A stretch of DNA of 64,000 nt from Gaiellasilicea sp963763755. Its GTDB lineage: Bacteria; Actinomycetota; Thermoleophilia; Gaiellales; Gaiellaceae. The stretch lies in NCBI GenBank assembly GCA_963763755.1, contig CAVXQE010000006.1, forward strand, positions 372,001-436,000, given 5' to 3'. Below, piece after piece: positions 1 through 7,693 of this stretch (within the stretch, counting starts at the first letter, position 1; every line of letters starts with the position of its first letter). A program made the position numbers and the translations under genes. Under the pieces are notes generated by a model that saw nothing but the letters and a program-made list of their open reading frames with translations, did no database searches and was not told the origin of the DNA.

Positions 1-705
1 GGAAAGCGCGATCCGCGTCTGCCCGTCGACCCGTGCAGCGGCGACGCCGACGAGCGCGAAGGACCAGCGCTTGCGGTCCATCGCCTTCAGGTAGACGCTC
101 GACTCGACCTCGGGCACGTCCAGCTCGAGGATCAGCTCGCCCGGTTGGAGGGTTGTCGTCGACCGGTCGTCCGGGCTCGGAAGCCGGTACAGGTCGGCGA
201 TCGGAAACTCGCGCCGGTCGGTCCGGATCGTCGCGCCGAGAGCGAGGAGAGCCGCCGCCGGGTCGGACGGGTGAGCCGAGGCACAGCGCTCGTTGCCGAA
301 GAACGCATGCTCCCGGTGCTGGCCTGCCTTGGCGTGGCAGCGGTCGCCGCCGTGCAGGTAGCAGGGGAAGTCGAGGCGCCAGTACCAGCAGCGTGTGGCC
401 TGCAGGAGGTTGCCTCCGATCGTGCCCATGTTGCGGAGCTGGGGCGAGGCGGCGAGCCGGCACGACTCGCGGAGAGCCGCCGGGATCTGCGGATCGACCT
501 CGAGCTCCGCGAGCGTCGCGCCTGCGCCGATCGTCCCGCCCGAGATCCCACGCGGCAGCACGCCTGTGACGTCGACGAGCCGCTCGGCCGTGACGAGGCC
601 TTCCTTCAGCAGCGGCACGAGCTCGGTGCCGCCCGCGAGCGCGCGACCGCCCTCCGAGAGTGCCGCCACAGCGTCCTCGCGCGAGCTAGGCCGCTCCAGC
701 TGCAA
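1..705 (-). CDS. FAD-binding subunit of molybdenum hydroxylase (YagS/PaoB-like), 3' end beyond window
   Basis: FAD subunit of a xanthine dehydrogenase/aldehyde oxidase family enzyme, passing electrons from the Fe-S subunit to FAD. 235 codons are visible; the gene runs off the left edge. The frame starts at TTG 705 inside the end of the molybdopterin subunit gene (20-nt overlap) and is open throughout. FAD/pyrophosphate motifs GGRALAGGTELVPLL (about residues 19-33) and MGTIGGNLLQ (about 93-102) are present. Four cysteines at about 106, 115, 123 and 141 follow the pattern of the subgroup (E. coli PaoB/YagS, 4-hydroxybenzoyl-CoA reductase beta) that carries an extra [4Fe-4S] cluster; that cluster is inference. 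Last gene seen of an S-L-M ordered operon. There is no ATG near the start, so TTG is chosen by overlap. Confidence 0.88.
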   Translation of the reverse strand, partial: MQLERPSSREDAVAALSEGGRALAGGTELVPLLKEGLVTAERLVDVTGVLPRGISGGTIGAGATLAELEVDPQIPAALRESCRLAASPQLRNMGTIGGNLLQATRCWYWRLDFPCYLHGGDRCHAKAGQHREHAFFGNERCASAHPSDPAAALLALGATIRTDRREFPIADLYRLPSPDDRSTTTLQPGELILELDVPEVESSVYLKAMDRKRWSFALVGVAAARVDGQTRIALS

Positions 706-2949
706 CAGGCTCCTTCTTCCTGGCGTCGGCTTCGCGGAGTGCCCGGAGGATCTCCTCGCGGTTGATCGGCAGCGACGTCACGTCAGCGCCCGTGGCGTCG
801 CGGATCGCGTTGCCGATCGCGGCGGCGGTCGGAACGATCGGCGGCTCGCCGAGCCCCTTCGAGCCGAGGTTCGTGAGATGCGCGTCGGGCACGTCGATGA
901 ACTCGCAGACGATCTCGGGCACGTCGGCGATGGTCGGCAGCTTGTAGGCGTCGAGCGTCTTCGTCAGCACCATCCCGGTCTGCGGGTCGTCCAGCCGCAC
1001 CTCGGAGAACGTGTGGCCGAGCGCCTGGATGATCCCGCCCTCGATCTGGCTGCGAGCGCCGAGCGGGTTGATGACGCGGCCGATGTCGTGGATCGCAACG
1101 ATCTTCTCGACGACGACCTCGCCCGTGCCGATGTCCACCGCGACCTCTGCGAGCTGGATGCCGAAGGTGAGGACGCGCATGCCGGCCGGGTTCGGCCCGC
1201 GCGCGCCCTTGCCGAGAATCTGCCCGTCGTCGAGAAGGCCGGTGATCTCCTCGAGCGGCCACGAGCCCCCGTCCGAGGAGACGATCTGGCCGCCCTTCAG
1301 GGACAGCACGCCGCTCTTCGAGCTCGAAGCGCTGCGCGGCGAGCTCGATCACCTGGCTTGCGGCATCGGCAGCCGCGGAGCGTACCGCCGGGCCCATGGA
1401 CGGAAGCGTCGACGAGCCGCCGGAGACGACGGCGAAGGGGCCGCGGGCGGAGTCGCCGAGCTGGACTGTGACCCGGTCGAGCGGGAGGCCGAGCTCCTCG
1501 GCTGCGATCTGCGCCATCGCGGTCCGGGTGCCGGTTCCGATGTCCTGCATCGCGGTGACCACGTTCGCGCTTCCGTCGGAGCCGAGCCGGACCCACGCAT
1601 AGCTCGGCGGACCGCCGCCCCCGTACCAGATCTGGCTCGCCATGCCCATCCCGCGTTTCCAGATCGCGTCCGAGCGCGCCCGCACCTCGTGCCGGCGCTC
1701 CCAGTGCGGCTCGGCTCGCCGGTAGCACTCCATCAGCTCCTTCGAGGAATACGACCGGCCGTCCATCGTGTCGACGTGCGCGTAGTTCAGCTTTCGCAGC
1801 TCGAGCGGGTCGACGCCGAGCTGGGCGGCGAGCTTGTCCAGGAGGCACTCGAGCGACCACGTGCCCTCGACGAAGCCGGGCGCGCGGAAGGCTGTCATCG
1901 GCGGCAGATTCAGCTTGGCTCCGTGCTCGACGGTGCTCACGTTGTCGCAGGCGTACAGCAGCTGCACCGGGCCGGCCGTCGGTGCCAGCCAGCCGTCCCA
2001 TCCGAGCGCGCACGTGAACTCGCCGCCGAGCGCGGTGAGCGTGCCGTCGGCGCGGGCGGCGGCCGTGACACGCTGCCTCGTCGCGTTGCGGTTGCCGCCG
2101 ACGACGTTCTCGTCGCGGCGCGTGACGGCGCACGCCACCGGGTGCCCGGTCCGCTTCGCGAGCTCGGCGGCGAGCAGAATCGAGTTGTCGAGCCCCGCCT
2201 TGGCGCCGAAGCCGCCGCCCATGAACTCGCAGATGACGCGCACCTTGTCGGGCGGCAGCCCGAGAGCGGCCGCGACCTCGTTGCGCGTCCCCCAGATGTA
2301 CTGGGTCGAGACGTAGACGTCGAGCGCGTCGCCGCGCCACTGGCAGACGCACTGGTGCGTCTCGAGCGGGTTGTGGTTGAGCGTCTGCGTCCGGTACTCG
2401 CCCTCGACCACCGCGTCGGCCGCCGCGATCCCGGCCTCGTAGTCGCCGCGCTCGTAGCGGCGGGTCTCGGCGACGAGCGAGCCCTGCCGCACGGCCTCGT
2501 CGGCGTCGAGCAGCGGCTCGAGCTCTTCCCACTCGACGTCGATCAGGCGAACGGCCGCCTCGGCCTGCGCGAACGTCTCGGCCGCGACGGCGGCCGACCG
2601 CGCTCCCCTCGAAGTTCGCGTCGGCGTCCACGCCGTCCACCTCGCCCGGCTCGAGCACGCCGAGCACGCCGGGTGCGGCCGCCGCCGCGGCGAGGTCGAT
2701 CCGCTTCACGCGGCAGCGCGCGAACGGACTGCGCAGGAGCGCAGCGTGCAGCGTGCCGGGGAGCTGGAGGTCGCCCGTGTAGCGCGCGATCCCGCGTGCC
2801 TTCTCGTAGCCGTCGAGGCGCACGGCCGGCCGGCCGACGACGTCGCCGGGACCGGACGGCCACTGATCGAGCGCGTCCTCCTCGACGAGCGTCCAGACCT
2901 CCTCGTACCGGCCCTCGACCTCCTTCTCCGACCTGATCAGTCTCGCCAC
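686..2949 (-). CDS. Molybdopterin-binding (large) subunit of xanthine dehydrogenase/aldehyde oxidase family, two frame breaks
   Basis: Catalytic subunit carrying the molybdenum cofactor. About 753 residues when read through two single-base frame breaks near 2605 and 1308. The N-terminal domain covers residues 1-120. Typical motifs follow: HNPLETHQ, MGGGFGAKAGLDN, the substrate-loop segment TAFRAPGFVEGTWSLE, and near the C-terminus GLGEPPIVPTAAAIGNAI, which contains the conserved active-site Glu. The loop has FRAPG and not the CSFR of aerobic CO dehydrogenase, so this is not a CODH; FRAPG fits the YagR/PaoC-like branch (aldehydes or N-heterocycles). GTG 2949 lies inside the 2Fe-2S subunit gene, so translation is probably coupled. 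Substrate unknown. The frame breaks look like indel errors because both flanks stay strongly family-like. Confidence 0.87.
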
Positions 2950-3374
2950 GTGGAGATCGCCTCCTCGATGCGCGGATAGGTGCCGCAGCGGCAGAGGTTC
3001 CCCGCCATCCCGTGCCGGATCTGCTCGCTCGTCGGCTGTGGGACGGCAGCGACGAGCGCCGCCGCCGAGACGATCTGGCCGGGCGTGCAGAAGCCGCACT
3101 GGAGCGCGTCGGTGCGGACGAAGGCGTCGACGAGCGGGTGGTCGCCGAGTCCTTCGATCGTCGTCACCTCGCGGGAGCCGACGGTGTGGACGAGCGTGAT
3201 GCACGAGAGCACGGGCATCCCGTTCAGCTGGACGGTGCAGGCGCCACAGTGGCCCTCGCCGCAGGCGATCTTCGTGCCCGTCAGGCCGAGGTCGTCGCGG
3301 AGGGTCTCGGCGAGCGTCCGCCCGACGGGTGCATCGAACGAGTAGTCGTGTCCGTTGACGCGCAGCTCAGGCAC
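2937..3374 (-). CDS. [2Fe-2S] subunit of molybdenum hydroxylase
   Basis: Small iron-sulfur subunit (145 aa), intact. The plant-type ferredoxin cluster ligands are visible as CGEGHCGAC and a fourth Cys (C38, C43, C46, C58). The C-terminal helical domain cluster is CGFC (C93, C96) and CRC (C128, C130). Both clusters are complete, so the protein should transfer electrons from molybdopterin to FAD. GTG 3374 overlaps the stop of the amidohydrolase by 8 nt, and the end overlaps the large subunit start by 13 nt. Length and motif order are typical for CoxS/YagT. No Tat signal is seen at the N-terminus, so a cytoplasmic enzyme is likely, unlike periplasmic PaoA. Confidence 0.95.
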   Translation of the reverse strand: MPELRVNGHDYSFDAPVGRTLAETLRDDLGLTGTKIACGEGHCGACTVQLNGMPVLSCITLVHTVGSREVTTIEGLGDHPLVDAFVRTDALQCGFCTPGQIVSAAALVAAVPQPTSEQIRHGMAGNLCRCGTYPRIEEAISTWRD

Positions 3375-4516
3375 CGGCCGTGACCGCCAGGATGTTGGCG
3401 AGGTGAACCATCCGGAAAGCCGCGCGACCGGCAGCCGGGACGGTCCTCCTCGTCGGCGTCGGGGAGCACGAGCCAGAGATCGCGGGCGGCGAGGATCAGC
3501 TCGCGAATCTGCTCGGTCTGCTCGCGATGGCCGTTCGACCGCTCGTCGCAGGCGTTCAGAGCGAGCCCGAGCACGCCGATCGTGTCCGCCTGCCGCATCC
3601 AGAGGAGCGGCGTCGCCATCGAGAGGTACGCGTGGATGCGGGCGAACGTCAGCGGCTGCGAGATCGACTCGGGGCCCTGCGGGGGTGAGAGCGGCAGTGG
3701 GTCGTCGCCGTTGCAGATCCGCCTCGCGCTGCCGGCGAACATGGCGCGCATCTGCGTCTCGTCGAGGCCGGCGATCTTCGCGGTGCGGACCGCGAGCAGG
3801 AGCGAGCCGGGCTGCTGGCCGTAGGGGTAGTCCGAGGCGTAGAGCACCTGCTCCGGCGCGACGAGCCGGAAGAGGTCGAGGAGATCGAGCGCGCTCCAGA
3901 CCGAGGTGTCGAAGAAGACGCCGGGGTGGCCCGAGAAGCGGTTCGCGAGCGCGGCGAGGTCGGCGATGCCGCAGTGGGCGATGATCAGCTGCGTCTCGAA
4001 GCGCTCGACGAGGTCGGCCAGGCCGTCGGCGATCGGCGGCAGGCCGCGGCCGCCGTGGATCAGGATCGGAACGCGGCGCTCGGCCGCGAGCTCGAAGACC
4101 GGCGCGAGCCGCTCGTCGTTCAGATGGAACTTCTGGGCGCGCGGGTGCAGCTTGATCCCGCGCGCGCCGGCGTCGAGGCAGCGTGTCGCCTCTCCGATCG
4201 GATCCTCGTTCAGGTCGAGGCGCACGAACGGGACGAACCTCCCGTTGGAGCGCGCCGCGAAGGCGAGCGTGCGGTCGTTCGCGGCGCTGAAGGCCGGGTG
4301 CCGGTCGGGCTCGTCGAGGCAGAACATGAACGCCCCGGAGATCCCGTACCGCTCCTGGCCGGCGACCAGCTCGTCGAAGTCGCCGATCCTTCCGTCGATG
4401 TCGGTGCCGAGATGGACGTGCGCGTCGAAGATCTCGAGGTCGTTCGGAAGCTCGTCGCGGACCAGCTTCTCGAAGCTCTCGACGAGTTCCTGCGAGCGCA
4501 GAAGGACGTCCTCCAC
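3367..4516 (-). CDS. Amidohydrolase_2 family metal-dependent hydrolase, one frame break
   Basis: TIM-barrel metal-dependent hydrolase/decarboxylase of the amidohydrolase_2 group, about 382 aa. Metal-site signatures are IFDAHVHLG (H33, H35), ILIHGGRG, IIAHCG and ASDYPYG, in the expected order. A frame break near 3445 moves the last roughly 24 codons to another frame ending MVHLANILAVTAGA just inside the 2Fe-2S gene start. GTG 4516 is the likely start; a TAGACT hexamer lies 8 nt upstream, suggesting a leaderless or near-leaderless message. It is the first gene of the molybdenum hydroxylase operon, so it may act on the same substrate, for example opening a ring or removing a carboxylate. This link is inference. 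Confidence 0.85.
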
Positions 4517-4548
4517 GGTCCCTGAGTCTACGGACTAGGCTTGGGGCC

Positions 4549-4890
4549 ATGAGCGCGTTGGCGGAGCTGAGCGGGCTCGAGCGCGGCGAGACCGTGCTCG
4601 ACTCGGGGCTGGCCTACGGAGACGGCGAGGCGGTCGAGGTGCTCGTCCGCAAGCGCCTCCACCGCTACGTGCTCAGCGACCGGGGACGCGCCGTCGAGAA
4701 GGCGGGGAAGCCAACGGGGTGGCGCGACGCTGCCGAGATCGCCTGCCTGCCGATGAATGTCGACCGGCAGGGAACCGTGTTCGTCCCCGTGGTCGAAGGA
4801 CGCGACATCGGGGATCTCGTCGTGCGGCTCGCCGACGCAAGCCGGGCCGTCCACGAGGCCCTGCTCGCCCTGGAGGAACACGGCCTCTAG
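4549..4890 (+). CDS. Small protein of unknown function
   Basis: 113-residue soluble protein that I do not recognise. It starts at ATG 4549, with the -10-like hexamer TAGGCT exactly 7 nt upstream, so a leaderless transcript is likely. The protein is acidic with a mixed alpha/beta look (GLERGETVLDSGLAYG, then VEVLVRKRLHRYVLSDRG) and a C-terminal helix. The segment RYVLSDRGRAVEKAG followed by GWRDAAEIA resembles small actinobacterial proteins of unknown role. It is divergent from the amidohydrolase operon with 32 nt between starts, so the two may share a control region. No Cys pairs, signal peptide or membrane segment. Confidence 0.7.
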   Translation: MSALAELSGLERGETVLDSGLAYGDGEAVEVLVRKRLHRYVLSDRGRAVEKAGKPTGWRDAAEIACLPMNVDRQGTVFVPVVEGRDIGDLVVRLADASRAVHEALLALEEHGL

Positions 4891-4969
4891 CGCCGGCAGG
4901 CGGCTCAAGAACCTCTGTGGAGAACTTGTTGCGGAAGATTTACGCGCGGACACGTCTGCGTGGGACCGT

Positions 4970-4990
4970 GTCCGGGGACAGTCCCCGGAC
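4970..4990. repeat. Perfect 10-bp inverted repeat between convergent genes
   Basis: GTCCGGGGAC at 4970-4979 and its exact complement at 4981-4990, separated by one base. It lies in the 134-nt gap between the ends of the 4549 gene and the M32 peptidase, which converge here. There is no T tract, so a simple intrinsic terminator is doubtful. It could be a bidirectional terminator, a dispersed palindromic (REP-like) element, or an mRNA end stabiliser. Confidence 0.75.
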
Positions 4991-5024
4991 GGGTCTCGAA
5001 GAGACGTGGCGGGGGCGGACGGGT

Positions 5025-6518
5025 CTAGGCGGGCTGGAGCCCGGCGACCTTCCCGCGCAGATACGCGAGATACGGCTGCGGGTCGATCTGGTTCGTGCCG
5101 ATCGCGTGCTCGAGCGTCTCCATCGGCGTGAACTTGCGGCCGTGCCGGTAGAGCCGCGTGCGCAGCGACTCGTAGAGCGGCCCGAACTCGCCCGCCTCGA
5201 GCTGGTCGTCGAGGTCGGGCAGGTCCTCCTCGACCGCCCGCCAGATCTGAACCGAGAGCGCGTTCCCGAGGGCGTAGGTGGGGAAGTAGCCGTACGACGC
5301 CCGCGTCCAGTGGACGTCCTGGAGCACGCCGCGCACGTCGTCCGGGACGTCGATCCCCAGCAGCTCCTTCATGCGCGCGTTCCACGCTTCGGGGAGCTCC
5401 TCCAGCGCGAGCGTGCCGGCGACGAGCTCCTGCTCGAGCTCGAAGCGCAGGATGATGTGGAGCGAGTACGTCACCTCGTCGGCATCGACGCGGATCAGGC
5501 CGGGAGCGACCCGGTTGATGCCGCGGAAGAAGTCATCGAGCTCGACCGCCTCGAGCTGCGGGAAGAGCCGCTGCAGCTCGGGATAGCGGCCGCGCCAGAA
5601 GGGAAGCGAGCGGCCGACGAGGTTCTCCCAGGTGCGGCTCTGAGACTCGCCGAGCCCGAGCGACGCGTTCCCGTAGAGCGGCGAGCGGCCGAGGGCGGGA
5701 TCGACCCCCTGGTAGGTCAGTCCGTGTCCGGCCTCGTGCATCGCCGCCCAGAGCGCGCGCAGGTTGTCCGGCTTGTACCGCGTCGTCATCCGGATGTCCG
5801 TCCCCGTGAACGAGGTCGCGAACGGGTGCACCGTCGGATCGAGCCGGTACGAGCCCTCCTCGAAGCCGAAGTCGCGCAGGATTCCGCCCAGGAACTCCTG
5901 TTGGACGGGGATCGGAAAGTCGCCCTCGAGGAACGAGTCGTCCGCGGGCTCGCCGGCATCGCGCACGATCGCGGTCAGCTCGGGCCGGAGCACGTCGAAG
6001 ACCGCCTTCACCTCTGCGGTCGTCATCCCCGGCTCGTACTCGTCGAGGAACGCGTCGTACGGCGAGTCGCCCTGCTCCATCAGCTCCGCCCACCGCAGCG
6101 CGACGTCGTGCACGCGCCGGAGCGCCGGCAGGAAGATCGAGAAATCGTTCTTGTCGCGCGCCTCGAGCCAGGCGACGTGCGCCTTGCCGCCCTCGCGTGC
6201 CCAGGCGGCTGCGATCTCGGCCGGGACGCGGCGCGCCTTCTCCCACTCGCGGCGGGTGACCCGGACCAGGCTCGCATCGTCCGAGTCGTGGCCGAGCTCT
6301 GTCTCGAGCGGAGCGACCTCGTCGAGCAGTCGCCCGATCTCGTCCGAGATGAAGCGCTCGTGGATGACACCGGAGAGCGTTGCCGAGGCCTCCGCGCGGG
6401 CGGCCGCACCCTTCGGCGGCATCATCGTCCGCTGGTCCCAGCCCAGCACGCCGAGCGCGCGCTCGAGGTCGTAGATCTCAGCCAGGCGCTGCTTCAGATC
6501 CGCAAGTGCTTGGTTCAC
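5025..6518 (-). CDS. Carboxypeptidase Taq, M32 metallopeptidase
   Basis: Zinc carboxypeptidase that trims C-terminal residues from peptides, cytoplasmic. 497 aa, the usual M32 length (about 500). The zinc motif HEAGHGLTYQG is near residue 261, preceded by the family block TGTDIRMTTRY and followed by NLVGRSLPFWRGRYPEL and the C-terminal block WTRASYGYFPTYALGN. GTG 6518 gives the family-like N-terminus VNQALADLKQRLAEIYD; an in-frame TTG three codons upstream is possible. The gene is intact and stands alone, divergent from the M24 peptidase gene 35 nt away. Peptide recycling is the expected role. Confidence 0.93.
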   Translation of the reverse strand: MNQALADLKQRLAEIYDLERALGVLGWDQRTMMPPKGAAARAEASATLSGVIHERFISDEIGRLLDEVAPLETELGHDSDDASLVRVTRREWEKARRVPAEIAAAWAREGGKAHVAWLEARDKNDFSIFLPALRRVHDVALRWAELMEQGDSPYDAFLDEYEPGMTTAEVKAVFDVLRPELTAIVRDAGEPADDSFLEGDFPIPVQQEFLGGILRDFGFEEGSYRLDPTVHPFATSFTGTDIRMTTRYKPDNLRALWAAMHEAGHGLTYQGVDPALGRSPLYGNASLGLGESQSRTWENLVGRSLPFWRGRYPELQRLFPQLEAVELDDFFRGINRVAPGLIRVDADEVTYSLHIILRFELEQELVAGTLALEELPEAWNARMKELLGIDVPDDVRGVLQDVHWTRASYGYFPTYALGNALSVQIWRAVEEDLPDLDDQLEAGEFGPLYESLRTRLYRHGRKFTPMETLEHAIGTNQIDPQPYLAYLRGKVAGLQPA

Positions 6519-6553
6519 CAGCAGCAAACCTACCTGCCGTTAGGATCCGCGCG

Positions 6554-7693
6554 ATGCCCGATGTGTTGATCATCGCCGACACCGTTCGCTCGCCCGAGCT
6601 GCGCCACGAGGTGCCGCTCGCCGTGCCCGATCCGTTCCTCTACGCGGAGACCGGCGGCAAGCGTTCCGTCGTCGTCAGCTCGCTCGAGTCGGGCCGCGTC
6701 GCGGAGCTCGGCACGGGGCTCGACGTGCTCACGTACGAGGACGTCGGCATCGACGAGCTGCTGAAGCGCGGGCTCGACTCGTACCAGGTCGATCGCGAGC
6801 TGTACCTGAGCGCCGTGCGGCAGCTCGGTCTCGAGGCCGCGGTGACTCCGAATACCTTCCCGCTCGGTCAGGCCGACTACCTGCGCTCGCAGGGAATCGA
6901 GCTCACGGCCGATCAGTTCTTCTTCGACGAACGCCGACGCGTGAAGACCGAGCACGAGCTCGCCGGCATCCGCCGCGCCTGCCGCGCGGTCGAGGCGGGC
7001 ATGGCCGTCGGCCTCGAGCTGTTGAAGAGCGCCGAGCGGTCGAACGGAGTCCTCACGCTCGCCGGCGAGCCGCTCACCTGCGAGCGGGTCAAGCTCGAAG
7101 TCGAGCGCGCGTTCGGCGAGCACGGCTCAGCTGCCGAGGAGTTCATCGTCTCGCACGGCAGCCAGACTGCCGTCGGTCACGACGGCGGCTCGGGCCCGAT
7201 CGCCGCCGACGACGTCGTCCTCTTCGACCTCTTCCCGCGCGACCGCGAGTCGGCCTGCTACTCGGACTTCACCCGCACCGTCTCGATCGGCCCCGCCTCC
7301 GACGAGCTCCGCGAGTACCACCGGCTCGCGAAGGAGGCGCTGGACATGGCGGTCGCCGCAGTCAGGCCGGGCGTGAAGGGAAGCGACATCCACCGCCAGG
7401 TCTGCGACTTCTTCCACGAGCACGGTCACAAGACGCAGCTGCACAAGGACGAGGGCGAGGCGCTCGTCGACGGGTACTTCCACGCGACCGGCCACGGCGT
7501 CGGCCTCGAGGTCCACGAACGTCCCGGTGTCGGCCGGATCGAGAGCGAGCCTCTCGTCGCGGGTGACGTGATCGCGCTCGAGCCCGGTCTCTACCGGCAC
7601 GGCTACGCGGGCGTCCGGCTCGAGGACCTCGTGCTCGTGACCGAGGACGGCGCCGAAGTGCTGACCTCCTTCCCGTACGACTTCGAGCTATGA
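6554..7693 (+). CDS. M24 family aminopeptidase (Xaa-Pro aminopeptidase-like)
   Basis: Metallopeptidase of 379 aa with a creatinase-like N-terminal domain (residues 1-150) and a pita-bread catalytic domain. The five metal ligands expected in M24 are visible: Asp in VLFDLFP, Asp in YSDFTRT, His in ATGHGVGLEVHE, Glu in ALEPGLY and Glu in VRLEDLVLV. ATG 6554 is chosen because TAGGAT lies exactly 7 nt upstream, which fits a leaderless transcript. It ends in an ATGA overlap with the acetyl-CoA synthetase gene, so the two are probably co-transcribed. The substrate (proline peptides versus other X-Pro bonds) cannot be fixed from sequence. Confidence 0.9.
   Translation: MPDVLIIADTVRSPELRHEVPLAVPDPFLYAETGGKRSVVVSSLESGRVAELGTGLDVLTYEDVGIDELLKRGLDSYQVDRELYLSAVRQLGLEAAVTPNTFPLGQADYLRSQGIELTADQFFFDERRRVKTEHELAGIRRACRAVEAGMAVGLELLKSAERSNGVLTLAGEPLTCERVKLEVERAFGEHGSAAEEFIVSHGSQTAVGHDGGSGPIAADDVVLFDLFPRDRESACYSDFTRTVSIGPASDELREYHRLAKEALDMAVAAVRPGVKGSDIHRQVCDFFHEHGHKTQLHKDEGEALVDGYFHATGHGVGLEVHERPGVGRIESEPLVAGDVIALEPGLYRHGYAGVRLEDLVLVTEDGAEVLTSFPYDFEL

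Noticed and set aside
1011..2936. Long plus-strand open frame opposite the molybdopterin subunit
   Set aside because: Composition is Arg/Ala/Asp-rich with no motif and no start context; it is the usual shadow of a high-GC gene.
686..2949. Aerobic carbon monoxide dehydrogenase large subunit
   Set aside because: The active-site loop reads FRAPG and lacks the CSFR motif required for CO dehydrogenase.
2937..4550. Single long protein including the 2Fe-2S subunit
   Set aside because: The part before residue V of GTG 3374 is Arg-rich shadow text of the amidohydrolase; the ferredoxin-type subunit starts at 3374.
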